64,000 nucleotides of DNA from Candidatus Caldilinea saccharophila (GTDB lineage Bacteria > Chloroflexota > Anaerolineae > Caldilineales > Caldilineaceae): contig JADJVW010000061.1 in NCBI GenBank assembly GCA_016710365.1, positions 53,915 to 117,914 of the forward strand, written 5' to 3'. The translations under genes were made by a program, and so were the position numbers. The notes under the pieces are model-generated. The model worked only from the letters and a program-made list of their open reading frames with translations. It had not been told where the DNA came from and ran no database searches. Numbering within the stretch: position 1 is the stretch's first letter; the number at the start of each line of letters is the position of its first letter. Of the stretch, positions 32,018-43,046 are shown one piece after another.

Positions 32018-34351
32018 ATGAAGAATGGTCGTATTCAAACCGCTCGGAAATGGCGGCTTTTAAGCGGGCTGCTGATCCTGCTGCTCATGGCGGGCGCGAT
32101 CGTGACGCCGCTGTCGCTCATCTCAACGCCGGCGGCGGCGCAGAGCAGCATGGAGGACGGCAAAATGGCTGTCGTCGGGTTGGACGGCGCGACGTTGCAG
32201 GAGGCGCCTGGCGGCAAGGACGTCGCTCAACTTACCGCTGGCGACGTCCTGACTGCGCTGCGCCGCAGCGCGGACAGCAAATATCTCCAGGTCAAAACGG
32301 AGCGCGGCGTCGAAGGCTGGGTGGCGACCGGCAGCGTCGTTGTCTTCGGCATCGATGCGTTGCCGGTGGCTGAGCCGCCTAAGCCGGCGACCGCGACGCC
32401 TGCCCCCACCGCCACCAAACCACCCACGCCGACGGCCCAGCCATCCCCCACGGCCCAGCCAACGCCAACCGCGCTGCCGCGTGCGACCCAGGCCGCCACC
32501 GAAGCTGCTACGGAAGCTGAGGCTGCCACGGCTGGGAAAGCTGTCACGCCCGCCGGTGCGGGTGCAGCGACTGCCGATGCCGGCGAGGGCATCATCGGCG
32601 TGGTGGTCGGGACGGGCGCGGAGCTTTATGATGCTCCCGACGGCGCGTCGCTGCAATCGTTGCCTGGCGCCGAAGCTATCAGCGTCATCGGCCGCGATGC
32701 GGACGGCGTCTGGCTGATGGTGAGCACGCTTAACGGCAGCGAAGGCTGGGTGAAGGCGTTGGATCTGGTCGTCTTTGGCGTCGATGCGCTGCCGGAGATG
32801 ACGGAGCAGGCCAGCGTAGAAAAGACCCCTGCCCCGGCTGCCGCCACCATTACCACAACGGCTGCTTCGCCTGCAGTCCCGACGGTAGAGACGGCGGCTG
32901 TTCCTGAAGAAGCGACCAGCGCACTCCCAACTTCAAGCGATGCAATGCTCGCGAAAGCCGTCATGACCGGCACGGCCAACGTCTCGGGCTCGCGGCTCAA
33001 CATTCGTGCGGGTGCGGGCAGTGCATACCCCATTATCGGCAAGGCCAGCAGTGGCGAGGAATTGTCTGTTGCGGCGCGCAGCGAGGATGACGCCTGGCTG
33101 CTCATCGTCCGCGAGGATCTGCCGCAAGAGGCAGGCTGGGTATCGGCCGGTTTGGTGCGTCTCGATGGCGCGGTAAGCGAATTGCCGGCGTCGGCAGATG
33201 GGTTCACCGCCGCTCCAACTACACCTGCCCCAAGTGCACCGGCGCGAGCCACCGCTGCTGCGGCGCCTGCCGCGTCGACGCCTGCGCCGGCCACTGCCAC
33301 CCCTTCTGCGTCTGCGGAAGCCACGCAGGCCGCGCCAGCCACGGAAGCTCCAACTGTCGAGCCGCCAGCTACTGCGCTGCCGGCTACTGAGGCGCCAATC
33401 GCCGCCACGCGCACGGGTGCAACGGGACTCACCGGCACGATTGTTTTTCAAGATGGGCGCGGCGGCATCCACGCCTATGATCTCGATCGCGGCGAGGTGC
33501 GTCAACTCACCAGCGGCTATGATCCGGCGATCAGCAAGGATGGGAGCAAGGTTGCGGTGCTGCGCGGGGATGGCATCTACAGCATCAACATCGACGGCTC
33601 CGGCGAGCGCAGGGTGTTTGCCAGCAGCGATCTGATCACGTCGCCCAAGTGGAGCCCGGACGGCAACTGGATCGTCTTCACCCGCATGATCGGCGAATAT
33701 AAGTGTTGGCAGACCGAGTTCTTTGGCTGCATCACCTTGCGCGAACTGCGCGAGCGCTTTCCGTTTGCGCCGCCCGCGGTCTTGCAGCAGATCTTCTTGA
33801 GCGGCTACGACCGCATCGCGATCCCAAACTTCGGGCTGACGCGCGTCAACGCCGACGGCGGAGAGTTCCGCGACATTGCCGCGCTCGACTCGGCGCAGGC
33901 GCCCGATTGGAACGAAGACGGCATCGTCTACCAGTCAAAAGCTGGCATCGAAGTGACGCAGGACAAGCCGGACGGCGAAACCCGTTCGGTGCAGTGGGGC
34001 AACTGGGACTGGGATCCGGATTGGGCGCCCAACGGTGGCCCCATTGTCTACCAATCCAAAGAGGGGCCGCACTGGGAGATTTTCAGCATCAACCCGGATG
34101 GCAGCGGCGTGTTTGCGCTAACGCGTCCCGTGACGACGCTGGTTGATGAACTGCCCAGCAACGTGGCGCCTGCCTTCAGCCCGGACGCTCAAAACATCGT
34201 CTACCTGAGCAATCGCCAAGACGACAACGAGGCTGGCCCGTGGCGCTTATGGGTCATGGATGCAGGCGGCGGCAACCAACGCCCGCTGCCCCTCGCGATG
34301 GAAATTGACTACGGTTTTGGCGGCGAGCAGGTGGCGAGCTGGGGGCCGTAA
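32018..34351 (+). CDS. Secreted protein with three SH3b domains and a PD40 propeller
   Basis: This 777-residue protein has an N-terminal signal segment (LLSGLLILLLMAGAIVTPLS, with an AAA-Q cleavage-like site near residue 43). Three bacterial SH3 domains follow, at about residues 45-115, 195-270 and 315-390, separated by Thr/Ala/Pro-rich linkers. The third (SRLNIRAGAGSAYPIIGKAS) is the most typical. A PD40/TolB-like propeller occupies about residues 470-775. SH3b domains bind cell-wall peptides or envelope proteins, so this is likely a wall-associated scaffold. It is larger than, but similar in style to, the propeller protein at 2227. Confidence 0.85.
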   Translation: MKNGRIQTARKWRLLSGLLILLLMAGAIVTPLSLISTPAAAQSSMEDGKMAVVGLDGATLQEAPGGKDVAQLTAGDVLTALRRSADSKYLQVKTERGVEGWVATGSVVVFGIDALPVAEPPKPATATPAPTATKPPTPTAQPSPTAQPTPTALPRATQAATEAATEAEAATAGKAVTPAGAGAATADAGEGIIGVVVGTGAELYDAPDGASLQSLPGAEAISVIGRDADGVWLMVSTLNGSEGWVKALDLVVFGVDALPEMTEQASVEKTPAPAAATITTTAASPAVPTVETAAVPEEATSALPTSSDAMLAKAVMTGTANVSGSRLNIRAGAGSAYPIIGKASSGEELSVAARSEDDAWLLIVREDLPQEAGWVSAGLVRLDGAVSELPASADGFTAAPTTPAPSAPARATAAAAPAASTPAPATATPSASAEATQAAPATEAPTVEPPATALPATEAPIAATRTGATGLTGTIVFQDGRGGIHAYDLDRGEVRQLTSGYDPAISKDGSKVAVLRGDGIYSINIDGSGERRVFASSDLITSPKWSPDGNWIVFTRMIGEYKCWQTEFFGCITLRELRERFPFAPPAVLQQIFLSGYDRIAIPNFGLTRVNADGGEFRDIAALDSAQAPDWNEDGIVYQSKAGIEVTQDKPDGETRSVQWGNWDWDPDWAPNGGPIVYQSKEGPHWEIFSINPDGSGVFALTRPVTTLVDELPSNVAPAFSPDAQNIVYLSNRQDDNEAGPWRLWVMDAGGGNQRPLPLAMEIDYGFGGEQVASWGP

Positions 34352-34363
34352 AAATCTGACGAC

Positions 34364-34448
34364 ATAGCACGCGGAGGACGCGGATTGGATGGATATTTGC
34401 GGATCAGATCAGCGAAAATCAGCCCAATCCGCGTGATCCGCGTGCTAT
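34364..34448. repeat. 85-bp palindromic repeat, family B (copy 2)
   Basis: ATAGCACGCGGAGGACGCGG and its near-complement at the right (CCGCGTGATCCGCGTGCTAT) form the arms. The centre (34399-34420) is the exact reverse complement of 14066-14087 in copy 1. It fills the space between two convergent genes. Confidence 0.8.
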
Positions 34449-34450
34449 TT

Positions 34451-34867
34451 TTACAGGCTTGAACTTTCCAGCACCTGGCTGTGCAGTTTTTGCAACGGGG
34501 CGACGCCGTGGTTGATGGCGACGGGGCGCAACTGGGGATCGAGCACGACCGTGGTGGGCACCGTCATAATGCCGTACACCCTCGCCAGCGTTTCCTGTTC
34601 AATGGCATCGAGCTTGTGCACGGCGACATCGACTTTACTTTGCAGTTGCGCCAAAATTGGCGCCTGCTGCAGCCGGCACTGGGCGCATTCCGCCGTGGTA
34701 AAGTAGAGCACAGTAGGTTTACCGCCATCAACCCCGGGCGGCAGATGCACCGGTGCGGTTACTGCCCGCAGCGCGTGTAGGCGGCGAGATTGCCCCAAGC
34801 GCCAAAGTGCATAGAGCGCCAGCATCCCTACTCCTACCAACATCACAACCCCAAAACGTTCCATCAT
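34451..34867 (-). CDS. Membrane-anchored thioredoxin-like protein
   Basis: This 138-residue protein has an N-terminal membrane helix (residues 5-23) and a thioredoxin fold with the active-site CAQC (Cys61 and Cys64) after VLYFTTAE, and the cis-Pro in IMTVPTTVV. The fold would face outside and exchange disulfides. It lies 97 bp downstream of a DUF4395 membrane protein, a pairing often seen in Actinobacteria and Chloroflexota and likely to form one redox module. The exact partner is unknown. Confidence 0.9.
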   Translation of the reverse strand: MMERFGVVMLVGVGMLALYALWRLGQSRRLHALRAVTAPVHLPPGVDGGKPTVLYFTTAECAQCRLQQAPILAQLQSKVDVAVHKLDAIEQETLARVYGIMTVPTTVVLDPQLRPVAINHGVAPLQKLHSQVLESSSL

Positions 34868-34964
34868 GTCAACACCTCAAGTCTTCCCCTGGCGCGCGGA
34901 CGAGACGTCCGCAGCTTGTTGCCTACAGGCGGGCGAGGACGCTCGCGATCCGGGTTGAAGGTCA

Positions 34965-35417
34965 TTATTCTTTCGCCGGCGCGGGCTGCCACGACGGCAG
35001 GCCAGGCTTCACACCGGCGCGGCCAAGCTGGTAGTAGAGAAAGCACCCCATGCAAAAGCCCAGCAGCAGGTTGATCGCCGCCAATGCGATCACGATGCCG
35101 GCCAGCGTCCAGCCGAGCACGGACAGCCCCAGCCACAGCGCCGCCGCGCTCAGCACCAAAAAGATGCCGCCCACGCCCTGCGCAAAGAGATGCGGCCGCG
35201 GGTCGTCGTCGATGACGTGCGCTTTGAGCAGCCCGGTAGGCTTGAGCGCGCGGGCGTAGATCTGCTTGAACAGCCCGGCCTCCGGCCACAGCGTGCCGAT
35301 CCCCATGACCGCGGCGACCAACGCCACCAGCCAGGGTGCATCCAGCAAGAACGCCAGCACCAGCAGGGTGATGATGCTGGCCTGGTTGAATTTCAAGGCG
35401 GTCAGATCGACTTTCAT
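34965..35417 (-). CDS. DUF4395 family membrane protein
   Basis: This 150-residue protein has about four membrane helices. Its DUF4395 signatures are the opening KFNQASIITLLVLAFLLD, a central GLFKQIYARALKPTGLLK, and the C-terminal LLLGFCMGCFLYYQLGR with two Cys that could take part in redox exchange. The family is often coded next to thioredoxins or sulfurtransferases, as here. Its biochemical role is not established. An alternative frame over the same DNA has no family features. Confidence 0.9.
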   Translation of the reverse strand: MKVDLTALKFNQASIITLLVLAFLLDAPWLVALVAAVMGIGTLWPEAGLFKQIYARALKPTGLLKAHVIDDDPRPHLFAQGVGGIFLVLSAAALWLGLSVLGWTLAGIVIALAAINLLLGFCMGCFLYYQLGRAGVKPGLPSWQPAPAKE

Positions 35418-35512
35418 GGTTCCTCATCTCTTGTGTCTATCCAGAAATTTCTGCGCAGCAACTTCCGTGCAGGGTGACTTATGCGACGCCGCAATCAATG
35501 TCTGGATGAGAA

Positions 35513-36463
<951 letters not shown>

Positions 36464-36467
36464 GCCT

Positions 36468-36562
36468 GAGATTAGAGATTGGGAGATTGGAGATTAGGAG
36501 ATTTTGTCATCGCCAACCTGCTCTCCCAATTTCCAATCTCCCAATCTCTTAATCTCCAATCT
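36468..36562. repeat. Imperfect palindromic repeat, family D (GATTGGGA units)
   Basis: Tandem heptamer-like units (GAGATTAGAGATTGGGAGAT) on the left are mirrored on the right (CCAATCTCCC, AATCTCCAATCT). The repeat fills the gap between cysteine synthase and the ThiF protein inside an otherwise tight operon. A single arm of the same family is at 42338-42362. Confidence 0.7.
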
Positions 36563-36566
36563 TTCT

Positions 36567-37391
<825 letters not shown>

Positions 37392-37794
37392 GCGAGTAGC
37401 GCAGCCGCTGATCGTCGCTGAGCACGCGCGGCACCGTGAACTTCAGTCCGGCGTTCTTCCAGCCGTTGAAGCCGCCGATCATCGAGCTGACGTTGCTGTA
37501 GCCCATCTCCTTGAGATTGCGCGCGGCCAGCAATGAGCGCACGCCGCCCGCGCAGTAGATCACGAGCGGCGCATCGCGGTCGGGTTGATGCTGCTCGATC
37601 TGCAGCTCCAGATAGCCGCGCGGGATGAAGACGGCGTTGGGCACGTGGCCCTGGACAAACTCGTCGCGCTCGCGAATATCGACGATCGTCACCGGTGCGC
37701 GCTGGTCAAGCTGGGTCTTGACCGCGTGCACCGTCACCTCCGGCACTTCGCGGCGCGCCCATTCCAACAGTTGGTCACGATTGATCGCGCTCAT
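37392..37794 (-). CDS. Rhodanese domain (N-terminal part of the rhodanese-ThiF protein)
   Basis: This part covers residues 1-134, with a rhodanese fold and active-site Cys in VIYCAGGVRS, then the linker LSDDQRLRYS that normally precedes ThiF. It would carry persulfide sulfur to the acyl-adenylate made by the ThiF domain. In MoeZ and MOCS3 rhodanese follows ThiF; here it precedes it. The ATG overlaps the carrier gene stop by four bases and uses AGGAG (in the carrier's final codons) as its ribosome site. Confidence 0.85.
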
Positions 37795-38078
37795 TGCCCC
37801 GTCTCCTGGCCGCCGGCCATCGCCGGCACAATTGAGACTTTATCGCCGGACGCGACGGGCGTGTGCATCCCTTGCAGCCCGCGAATTTCACTTTCGTTGA
37901 CAAAGACATTGATAAAGCGTTTGACATTGCCGTCGTCGTCGAGCAGGCGATCCGCCACGCCTGGATATTGGGCGTCGATCGCCTGGATCACCGTGCCGAT
38001 GTCTTCACCCGTCACTTCCACCTTGGCCTGCCCGCCGGTGAGCCGGCGCAGCGGGGTCGGTACATAGACTGTCGTCAT
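37791..38078 (-). CDS. Ubiquitin-like sulfur carrier (MoaD/ThiS/CysO family)
   Basis: This 95-residue beta-grasp protein has the family pattern VYVPTPLRRLTGGQ, FINVFVNE, and VSIVPAMAGG. The terminal Gly-Gly that normally forms the thiocarboxylate is followed by five residues, QETGQ. The last codons also provide the Shine-Dalgarno sequence of the next gene, so the tail could be a by-product, or it may be trimmed by a protease as in carrier proteins with extra residues. The CysM-type enzyme nearby favours CysO-like function; MoaD or ThiS function is the alternative. ATG follows AAGGAG by 12 bases. Confidence 0.88.
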   Translation of the reverse strand: MTTVYVPTPLRRLTGGQAKVEVTGEDIGTVIQAIDAQYPGVADRLLDDDGNVKRFINVFVNESEIRGLQGMHTPVASGDKVSIVPAMAGGQETGQ

Positions 38079-38190
38079 AAATCAGTCGCGCTCCTTATCG
38101 TGGTTGATGAACTCTGTTGGTTGCTTGATACATGTTTTTGAACGTTTGTGTTGCGGCTTGCTTGTGACGCTGCTTGCTGGACGGACCAAC

Positions 38191-38492
<302 letters not shown>

Positions 38493-38498
38493 GGCGGA

Positions 38499-38526
38499 AG
38501 TATACTCGACATTTCTGTCGTGTCAA
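38499..38526 (-). promoter_or_regulatory. Strong sigma-70 promoter of the candidate RNA
   Basis: On the minus strand TTGACA (38526-38521) and TATACT (38504-38499) are 16 bp apart. The -35 matches consensus and the -10 differs at one position, which is among the best matches seen in this window. The predicted start is near 38492. Confidence 0.7.
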
Positions 38527-38604
38527 ACTCCGCTTGGCGTTTGGCGTTTCCCACGCCTTCATTGTGGCGCGCAAGACGCCCGTCCTCCGTAATATCTCTT
38601 ACGC

Positions 38605-38634
38605 TTGGCATTGTCCAGCCGGATGACGTACAAT
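38605..38634 (+). promoter_or_regulatory. Candidate promoter of the S9 peptidase gene
   Basis: TTGGCA (38605-38610) and TACAAT (38629-38634) are 18 bp apart, giving a start near 38641, about 50 nt before the ATG at 38691. It lies divergent to the promoter of the candidate RNA. Confidence 0.45.
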
Positions 38635-38690
38635 CGGAAATAGTGATCAACAAAGTAGTTTCGATGATGATGCTTCCAGGAACCTGATCT

Positions 38691-40595
38691 ATGGCTGTTT
38701 ATCCGATTCAATCTTTGCTTTCCGCCCGCCAATTCGTCTCCCCGCAGCGCGTGGAGGACCGCCTCTATTTTATCAGCGATATGTCTGGCCGCCTGAGCCT
38801 GTACACGATGCGCGTCGGCGGCAGCGTGCCGGAGCCTTTGCTCCCGCCTGACGTGGCCTTGCCCAACCCGCACCATTTTGACGGCGCGGTCACCTATCGC
38901 GTGCTGCCCAAGCTGGGCAAGATTTTGCTGATGCTTGACCGGGACGGCGACGAAAATTATCAACCGGTCTTCGTGCCAATTGCTGGCGGCCTGCCGATTC
39001 CTGTCTTTGGCGATCGCTTTGCTGGCCAGCAGCTCTACTGCACCGCCTGCGACGCGGAGCAGAATCTGGCGCTCTTCAGCGTCGATCCGCGCACTTCTCC
39101 CCACCACGAGAGCTACCTCGCCGATCTGGATGCGCTCACCCTGACAAGCCTGGGCACGAGTCTTTACGGCAACACCCCTATCGCTCACGACGACGCGTTC
39201 ACCACCATTCTGCTTGCCGACCAGTACACCTTTGGCGATGTCGCCTGGTATCTCTGGCGCAAAGCGGAGGGCGAGCGGCGTCTGCTGTTTGGAACGCCTA
39301 TCGAGCAGCGTGCGCCGGGACAGCAGATCACGCCCAATGGCCTCGGCGCGGCGCAAATCATCGGCGGAGAAGGGGTGCTGTTCATCTCCGCGCTCTTTAG
39401 CGACCGTTACGGGTTGACCTTCTTGCGTCTCGATGCGCCGGAGCAGGTAAAATCGGTGACGGTGCAAGGCGCCCTGCACAAAGGCAACGGCGAATTGGTT
39501 GATCTGCAAGTGCGCACCAATGATCGCTATACGCTGACCTATAATATCGACGGCGCCTCATGGGTCTATGCCGGCAGCTTCGACCGCGCCAACCTCGTTT
39601 TCCGCATCGACCGCGTGCTGGTCGGTCAGGATGAGCTTGCGGACGGCGTGCTGGAGTCGATGTGTTACGACAAGGTATCGGGCAGCAGCACCCTTTCCTT
39701 TTCAACGGCGACCTCCCCGTCTCAGCTTTATGTGCTCGACGCGGACGACGCCTTGCATCGTCAGACCAATGAGCGCGTGCTCGGCATCCCCAGTCATTTG
39801 CTTTCACGCGGGGAGGAGCACGTCTACACTTCGCATGATGGGCTGCGCATCTCGGCGCGGCTTTATCTGCCGGCCGCTGAGCTTGACTACCGCGGGCCGC
39901 GTCCGGTCATTTTCTACATCCACGGCGGGCCGCAAAGCCAGGAACGTCCCGACTTCACCTGGTTTTCGATGCCGCTGATCCAGTTCTTTACGCTGAACGG
40001 CTTTGCGGTGTGGGTTCCCAACGTGCGCGGCAGTTCCGGTTATGGCATCTCCTATATGAAGCGCATCGACCGCGATTGGGGCGGGCTTGACCGGCTTGAC
40101 CATGTCGCCGCGTTCGAGCTGCTGCGCAAAGATGCCCGGCTGGACATGACCCGCGCCGGCGTGATGGGCCGCTCCTACGGCGGCTACATGACCTTGACGC
40201 TGGCCGGCCGCCACCCGGAGCTGTGGCAGGCCGCGTGCGATATGTTTGGGCCGTACAATTTGTTCACTTTTATGGATCGCCTCCCCGAGACGTGGAAAAC
40301 TTATTTCCACATCGCGGTCGGCCACCCGGAGCGAGACCAGGCGTTTCTCGCCGAGCGGTCGCCCAGCACTTACCTGCATCAGCTTGCCTGCCCGTTGCTC
40401 GTGATCCAGGGCGCCAACGACCCGCGCATCGTCGAGCGCGAATCGCGCGATGTTGTCGAACAACTCCGTGCGCAGGACAAACAGGTCGACTACATCGTCT
40501 ATGCCGACGAGGGGCACGACATCATCAAATATCTCAACAAGGTGGATTGCTACACGCGCATCACGGATTTCTTTACCTCGCATCTGAAGCCATAG
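38691..40595 (+). CDS. S9-family peptidase (prolyl oligopeptidase/acylaminoacyl peptidase type)
   Basis: This 634-residue serine peptidase has a propeller at about residues 1-370, then an alpha/beta hydrolase domain. The nucleophile Ser495 is in GRSYGGYM, and candidates for the acid and His are in GANDPRIVE (about 576) and DEGHDI (about 608). IHGGPQSQERP (about 405) is the usual oxyanion turn. No signal peptide is seen, so it should cut small peptides in the cytoplasm. ATG is preceded by AGGAACCTG, a weak ribosome site. It appears to be transcribed alone. Confidence 0.92.
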   Translation: MAVYPIQSLLSARQFVSPQRVEDRLYFISDMSGRLSLYTMRVGGSVPEPLLPPDVALPNPHHFDGAVTYRVLPKLGKILLMLDRDGDENYQPVFVPIAGGLPIPVFGDRFAGQQLYCTACDAEQNLALFSVDPRTSPHHESYLADLDALTLTSLGTSLYGNTPIAHDDAFTTILLADQYTFGDVAWYLWRKAEGERRLLFGTPIEQRAPGQQITPNGLGAAQIIGGEGVLFISALFSDRYGLTFLRLDAPEQVKSVTVQGALHKGNGELVDLQVRTNDRYTLTYNIDGASWVYAGSFDRANLVFRIDRVLVGQDELADGVLESMCYDKVSGSSTLSFSTATSPSQLYVLDADDALHRQTNERVLGIPSHLLSRGEEHVYTSHDGLRISARLYLPAAELDYRGPRPVIFYIHGGPQSQERPDFTWFSMPLIQFFTLNGFAVWVPNVRGSSGYGISYMKRIDRDWGGLDRLDHVAAFELLRKDARLDMTRAGVMGRSYGGYMTLTLAGRHPELWQAACDMFGPYNLFTFMDRLPETWKTYFHIAVGHPERDQAFLAERSPSTYLHQLACPLLVIQGANDPRIVERESRDVVEQLRAQDKQVDYIVYADEGHDIIKYLNKVDCYTRITDFFTSHLKP

Positions 40596-40764
40596 GCAGA
40601 CACCGAGCAAGCAGGTCATGCCCCTGGCGAACAGGACGCTTCGCCCTAAATTCTGTGATTTTCAGCAGAACGGCTAGAATGAACGCGGCGCAACCACGCT
40701 ATTTCTCAAGCGTCGTGCTGTTGACGCCGCCCGAACAGCACGACGCAAAACGCAAAGGTGCAAG

Positions 40765-42321
40765 ATGTTCGACCTCGTCATCCGTAACGGTCTGATCGTC
40801 GACGGGCAAAAACGCCCACGCTATGCGGCGGACATCGGCATTAGCGGCGATCGGATCACCGCGATCGAGCGACTCGAACAGGCCGAGGCCAGGCTGACTA
40901 TCGATGCCAAAGGCAGGGTGGTGGTGCCCGGCTTTATTGATGTCCACACGCATTCCGACGCGATTTTGCTGGCGCAGCCCCATTTGGTTTCCAAGACGAC
41001 GCAGGGCTTTACCACCGAGTTTCTGATGCTCGACGGTATCTCCTACGCGCCTGTCAGCCGACAGACCGTGCACGCCTGGATTCAGTATCTGCGAGCGCTG
41101 GATGGCCTGCGTTTCGAGCAATACACCGGATGGGAAAGCATCGCCGACTACATGAGTTTGCTCGACGGCAAGACCGCGCAGAATGTGGCGGCCTTTGCAC
41201 CTTATGCCAACATACGCTCGCTGGCGCTGGGCTTTGGGGAGCGCCACGCCAATGACTACCAACTGGTCGATCTCCAAAACCTGGTGCGCCAGAGCATGGA
41301 CGACGGCGCCTGTGGTCTCTCCACAGGACTTGATTATGTGGACGAATGCTTTGCTACGACGGACGAACTGATTTACGCCAGCCAAGGAATGCGCGCTGAA
41401 AAGGGCGTCTACGTCACACATGTGCGCTATGCACGCGGCACGTTGGAAGGCGTCAAGGAGGCTGTCGAGATCGGGCGGCGCGCTGGCGCGCCGGTGCACA
41501 TCTCCCATTTGAAGGGGGCCACGGAACAAGAAGTCGAAGCGTTGATCGACTACATCGATCTGGTCGCGGTCAATGAGGTCGACTTTTCATTCGATGTCTA
41601 CCCGTACATGGGGTCGTCCACGATGCTGCAATATCTGCTGCCGCTCGAAATCTGGGGCGACGGTGTGCTGGCCGCGTATGGCAAGCTGACCGACGAAACA
41701 ATGCGCGCCCGCTTCCAACGCCGGCTCGACACGATGGATCTGACGGAAATCACCATCGCCTGGACGCCTGGACGCCACAACCGGCATCTGTGCGGCATGA
41801 CGCTGGAGCAGTATGTGCGCCGCACTAAACGCCGCGCGGCCGATGCGCTGTGCGATCTGTTGATCGAGGAGGCGATGGCCGTGCTGCTGGTTTTCCACCG
41901 CGTGGAAGCGGGGCTGGAGGCCGAGTTTGTGGCGCATCCTTGTTACATGATGGGCAGCGACGGCATCTTTTTTGCCAGCGGCAAGATCCACCCGCGCCAG
42001 TATGGCTCCGCGACGCGGCTGTTGAGCCATCACATGCGGCGCAAACGGCTCTTCTCGCTCGAAGACGCGGTTTACAAATTGAGTGGATTCGCGGCCGCTC
42101 GCTTCAAGCTCAAGAGTCGCGGGGCGATCCGCAAAGGCTACTTTGCCGATCTGGTCATCTTTGACCCAGAAACCGTGCACGACCACGCCACTTTCGACAA
42201 TCCGCATCAACTTTCGACCGGCATCGACCACGTGATTGTCAACGGCATTCCCATCTTGCAGGCAGGGAAACCGGTGAACGGGGCGACTCCAGGCCGTTAC
42301 CTGCGTTTTGGCGTTGAGTAA
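40765..42321 (+). CDS. Amidohydrolase (N-acyl-D-amino-acid deacylase/D-aminoacylase family)
   Basis: This 518-residue TIM-barrel hydrolase has the metal site HTHSD (near residue 61) after GRVVVPGFIDV, later His in VTHVRYA and ISHLKGA, and a late Asp in MMGSDGIF. These match the D-aminoacylase group of the amidohydrolase superfamily, which frees D-amino acids from N-acyl forms. The carboxy end AARFKLKSRGAIRKGYFADL and VIFDPETV is typical. It is followed by ThuA and an oxidoreductase in the same direction, so the substrate may be an amide or acyl-sugar derivative. ATG lies after AAAGGTGCAAG. Confidence 0.88.
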   Translation: MFDLVIRNGLIVDGQKRPRYAADIGISGDRITAIERLEQAEARLTIDAKGRVVVPGFIDVHTHSDAILLAQPHLVSKTTQGFTTEFLMLDGISYAPVSRQTVHAWIQYLRALDGLRFEQYTGWESIADYMSLLDGKTAQNVAAFAPYANIRSLALGFGERHANDYQLVDLQNLVRQSMDDGACGLSTGLDYVDECFATTDELIYASQGMRAEKGVYVTHVRYARGTLEGVKEAVEIGRRAGAPVHISHLKGATEQEVEALIDYIDLVAVNEVDFSFDVYPYMGSSTMLQYLLPLEIWGDGVLAAYGKLTDETMRARFQRRLDTMDLTEITIAWTPGRHNRHLCGMTLEQYVRRTKRRAADALCDLLIEEAMAVLLVFHRVEAGLEAEFVAHPCYMMGSDGIFFASGKIHPRQYGSATRLLSHHMRRKRLFSLEDAVYKLSGFAAARFKLKSRGAIRKGYFADLVIFDPETVHDHATFDNPHQLSTGIDHVIVNGIPILQAGKPVNGATPGRYLRFGVE

Positions 42322-42337
42322 ATCTTCAATGTCCGGT

Positions 42338-42362
42338 AGAGATTGGAGATTGGGGAATAGGG
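42338..42362. repeat. Single arm of palindrome family D
   Basis: AGAGATTGGAGATTGGGGAA resembles the tandem units of the family D palindrome at 36468-36562. Only one arm is seen. It lies between the amidohydrolase and ThuA genes. Confidence 0.5.
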
Positions 42363-42389
42363 ATTTCATTCACGAAAGGGATTTACAAA

Positions 42390-43040
42390 ATGAAACGTGC
42401 TTTAATGGTTTGGGGCGGCTGGGAAGGGCATGAACCGCGCCAGTGCGTCAGTATTTTTGCGCCACTGCTGGAAGCAGCGGGCTTTGCCGTCGACATCAGC
42501 GATTCACTCGACGTCTACCTCGACGCCGAACGCATGAAGAGCTACGCTGTGATCTCGCAGGTCTACACGATGAGCACCATCACGCGGGAACAGGAGCAGG
42601 GATTGCTCGACGCTATCGAGGGCGGCGTCGGTTTTGCAGGCTGGCACGGCGGCATGGCCGATGCGTTCCGCAACAACACCAACTACCAGTTTATGGTGGG
42701 CGGGCAGTGGGTGGCGCACCCCGGCAATATCATCGACTACACGGTCAATATCACCGACCGCGAAGATCCGATCACTGCCGGGCTGTCCGACTTTGCCATG
42801 CACTCCGAGCAGTATTACATGCACGTCGATCCTGCCAACGAAGTGCTGGCGACGACCACCTTCAGCGGGCAATATTGCGCCTGGGTCGACGGCGCCGTCA
42901 TGCCGGTGGTGTGGAAGCGACGCTGGGGCGCGGGGCGCATCTTCTACGCGTCGGTGGGTCATGTCGCGGCCGACTTCGACGTGCCGGAAGCCAAAGAGAT
43001 CGTGCGGCGCGGGCTGCTGTGGGCGGCAAGGGAGCTCTAA
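42390..43040 (+). CDS. ThuA-domain protein
   Basis: This 216-residue protein has a glutamine-amidotransferase-like ThuA fold: WGGWEGHEPRQC at the N-terminus, FAGWHGGMADAFRNN, and the late VVWKRRWGAGRIFYASVGH. ThuA acts in trehalose and related disaccharide use with Gfo/Idh/MocA oxidoreductases, probably on 3-keto sugar intermediates. The oxidoreductase gene follows after six bases, so joint action is very likely. No signal peptide, hence cytoplasmic. Confidence 0.92.
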   Translation: MKRALMVWGGWEGHEPRQCVSIFAPLLEAAGFAVDISDSLDVYLDAERMKSYAVISQVYTMSTITREQEQGLLDAIEGGVGFAGWHGGMADAFRNNTNYQFMVGGQWVAHPGNIIDYTVNITDREDPITAGLSDFAMHSEQYYMHVDPANEVLATTTFSGQYCAWVDGAVMPVVWKRRWGAGRIFYASVGHVAADFDVPEAKEIVRRGLLWAAREL

Positions 43041-43046
43041 ACGACG

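Noticed and set aside
34864..35427. A 187-codon frame overlapping the DUF4395 gene
   Set aside because: Only the frame 34965-35417 gives membrane helices and the family signature.
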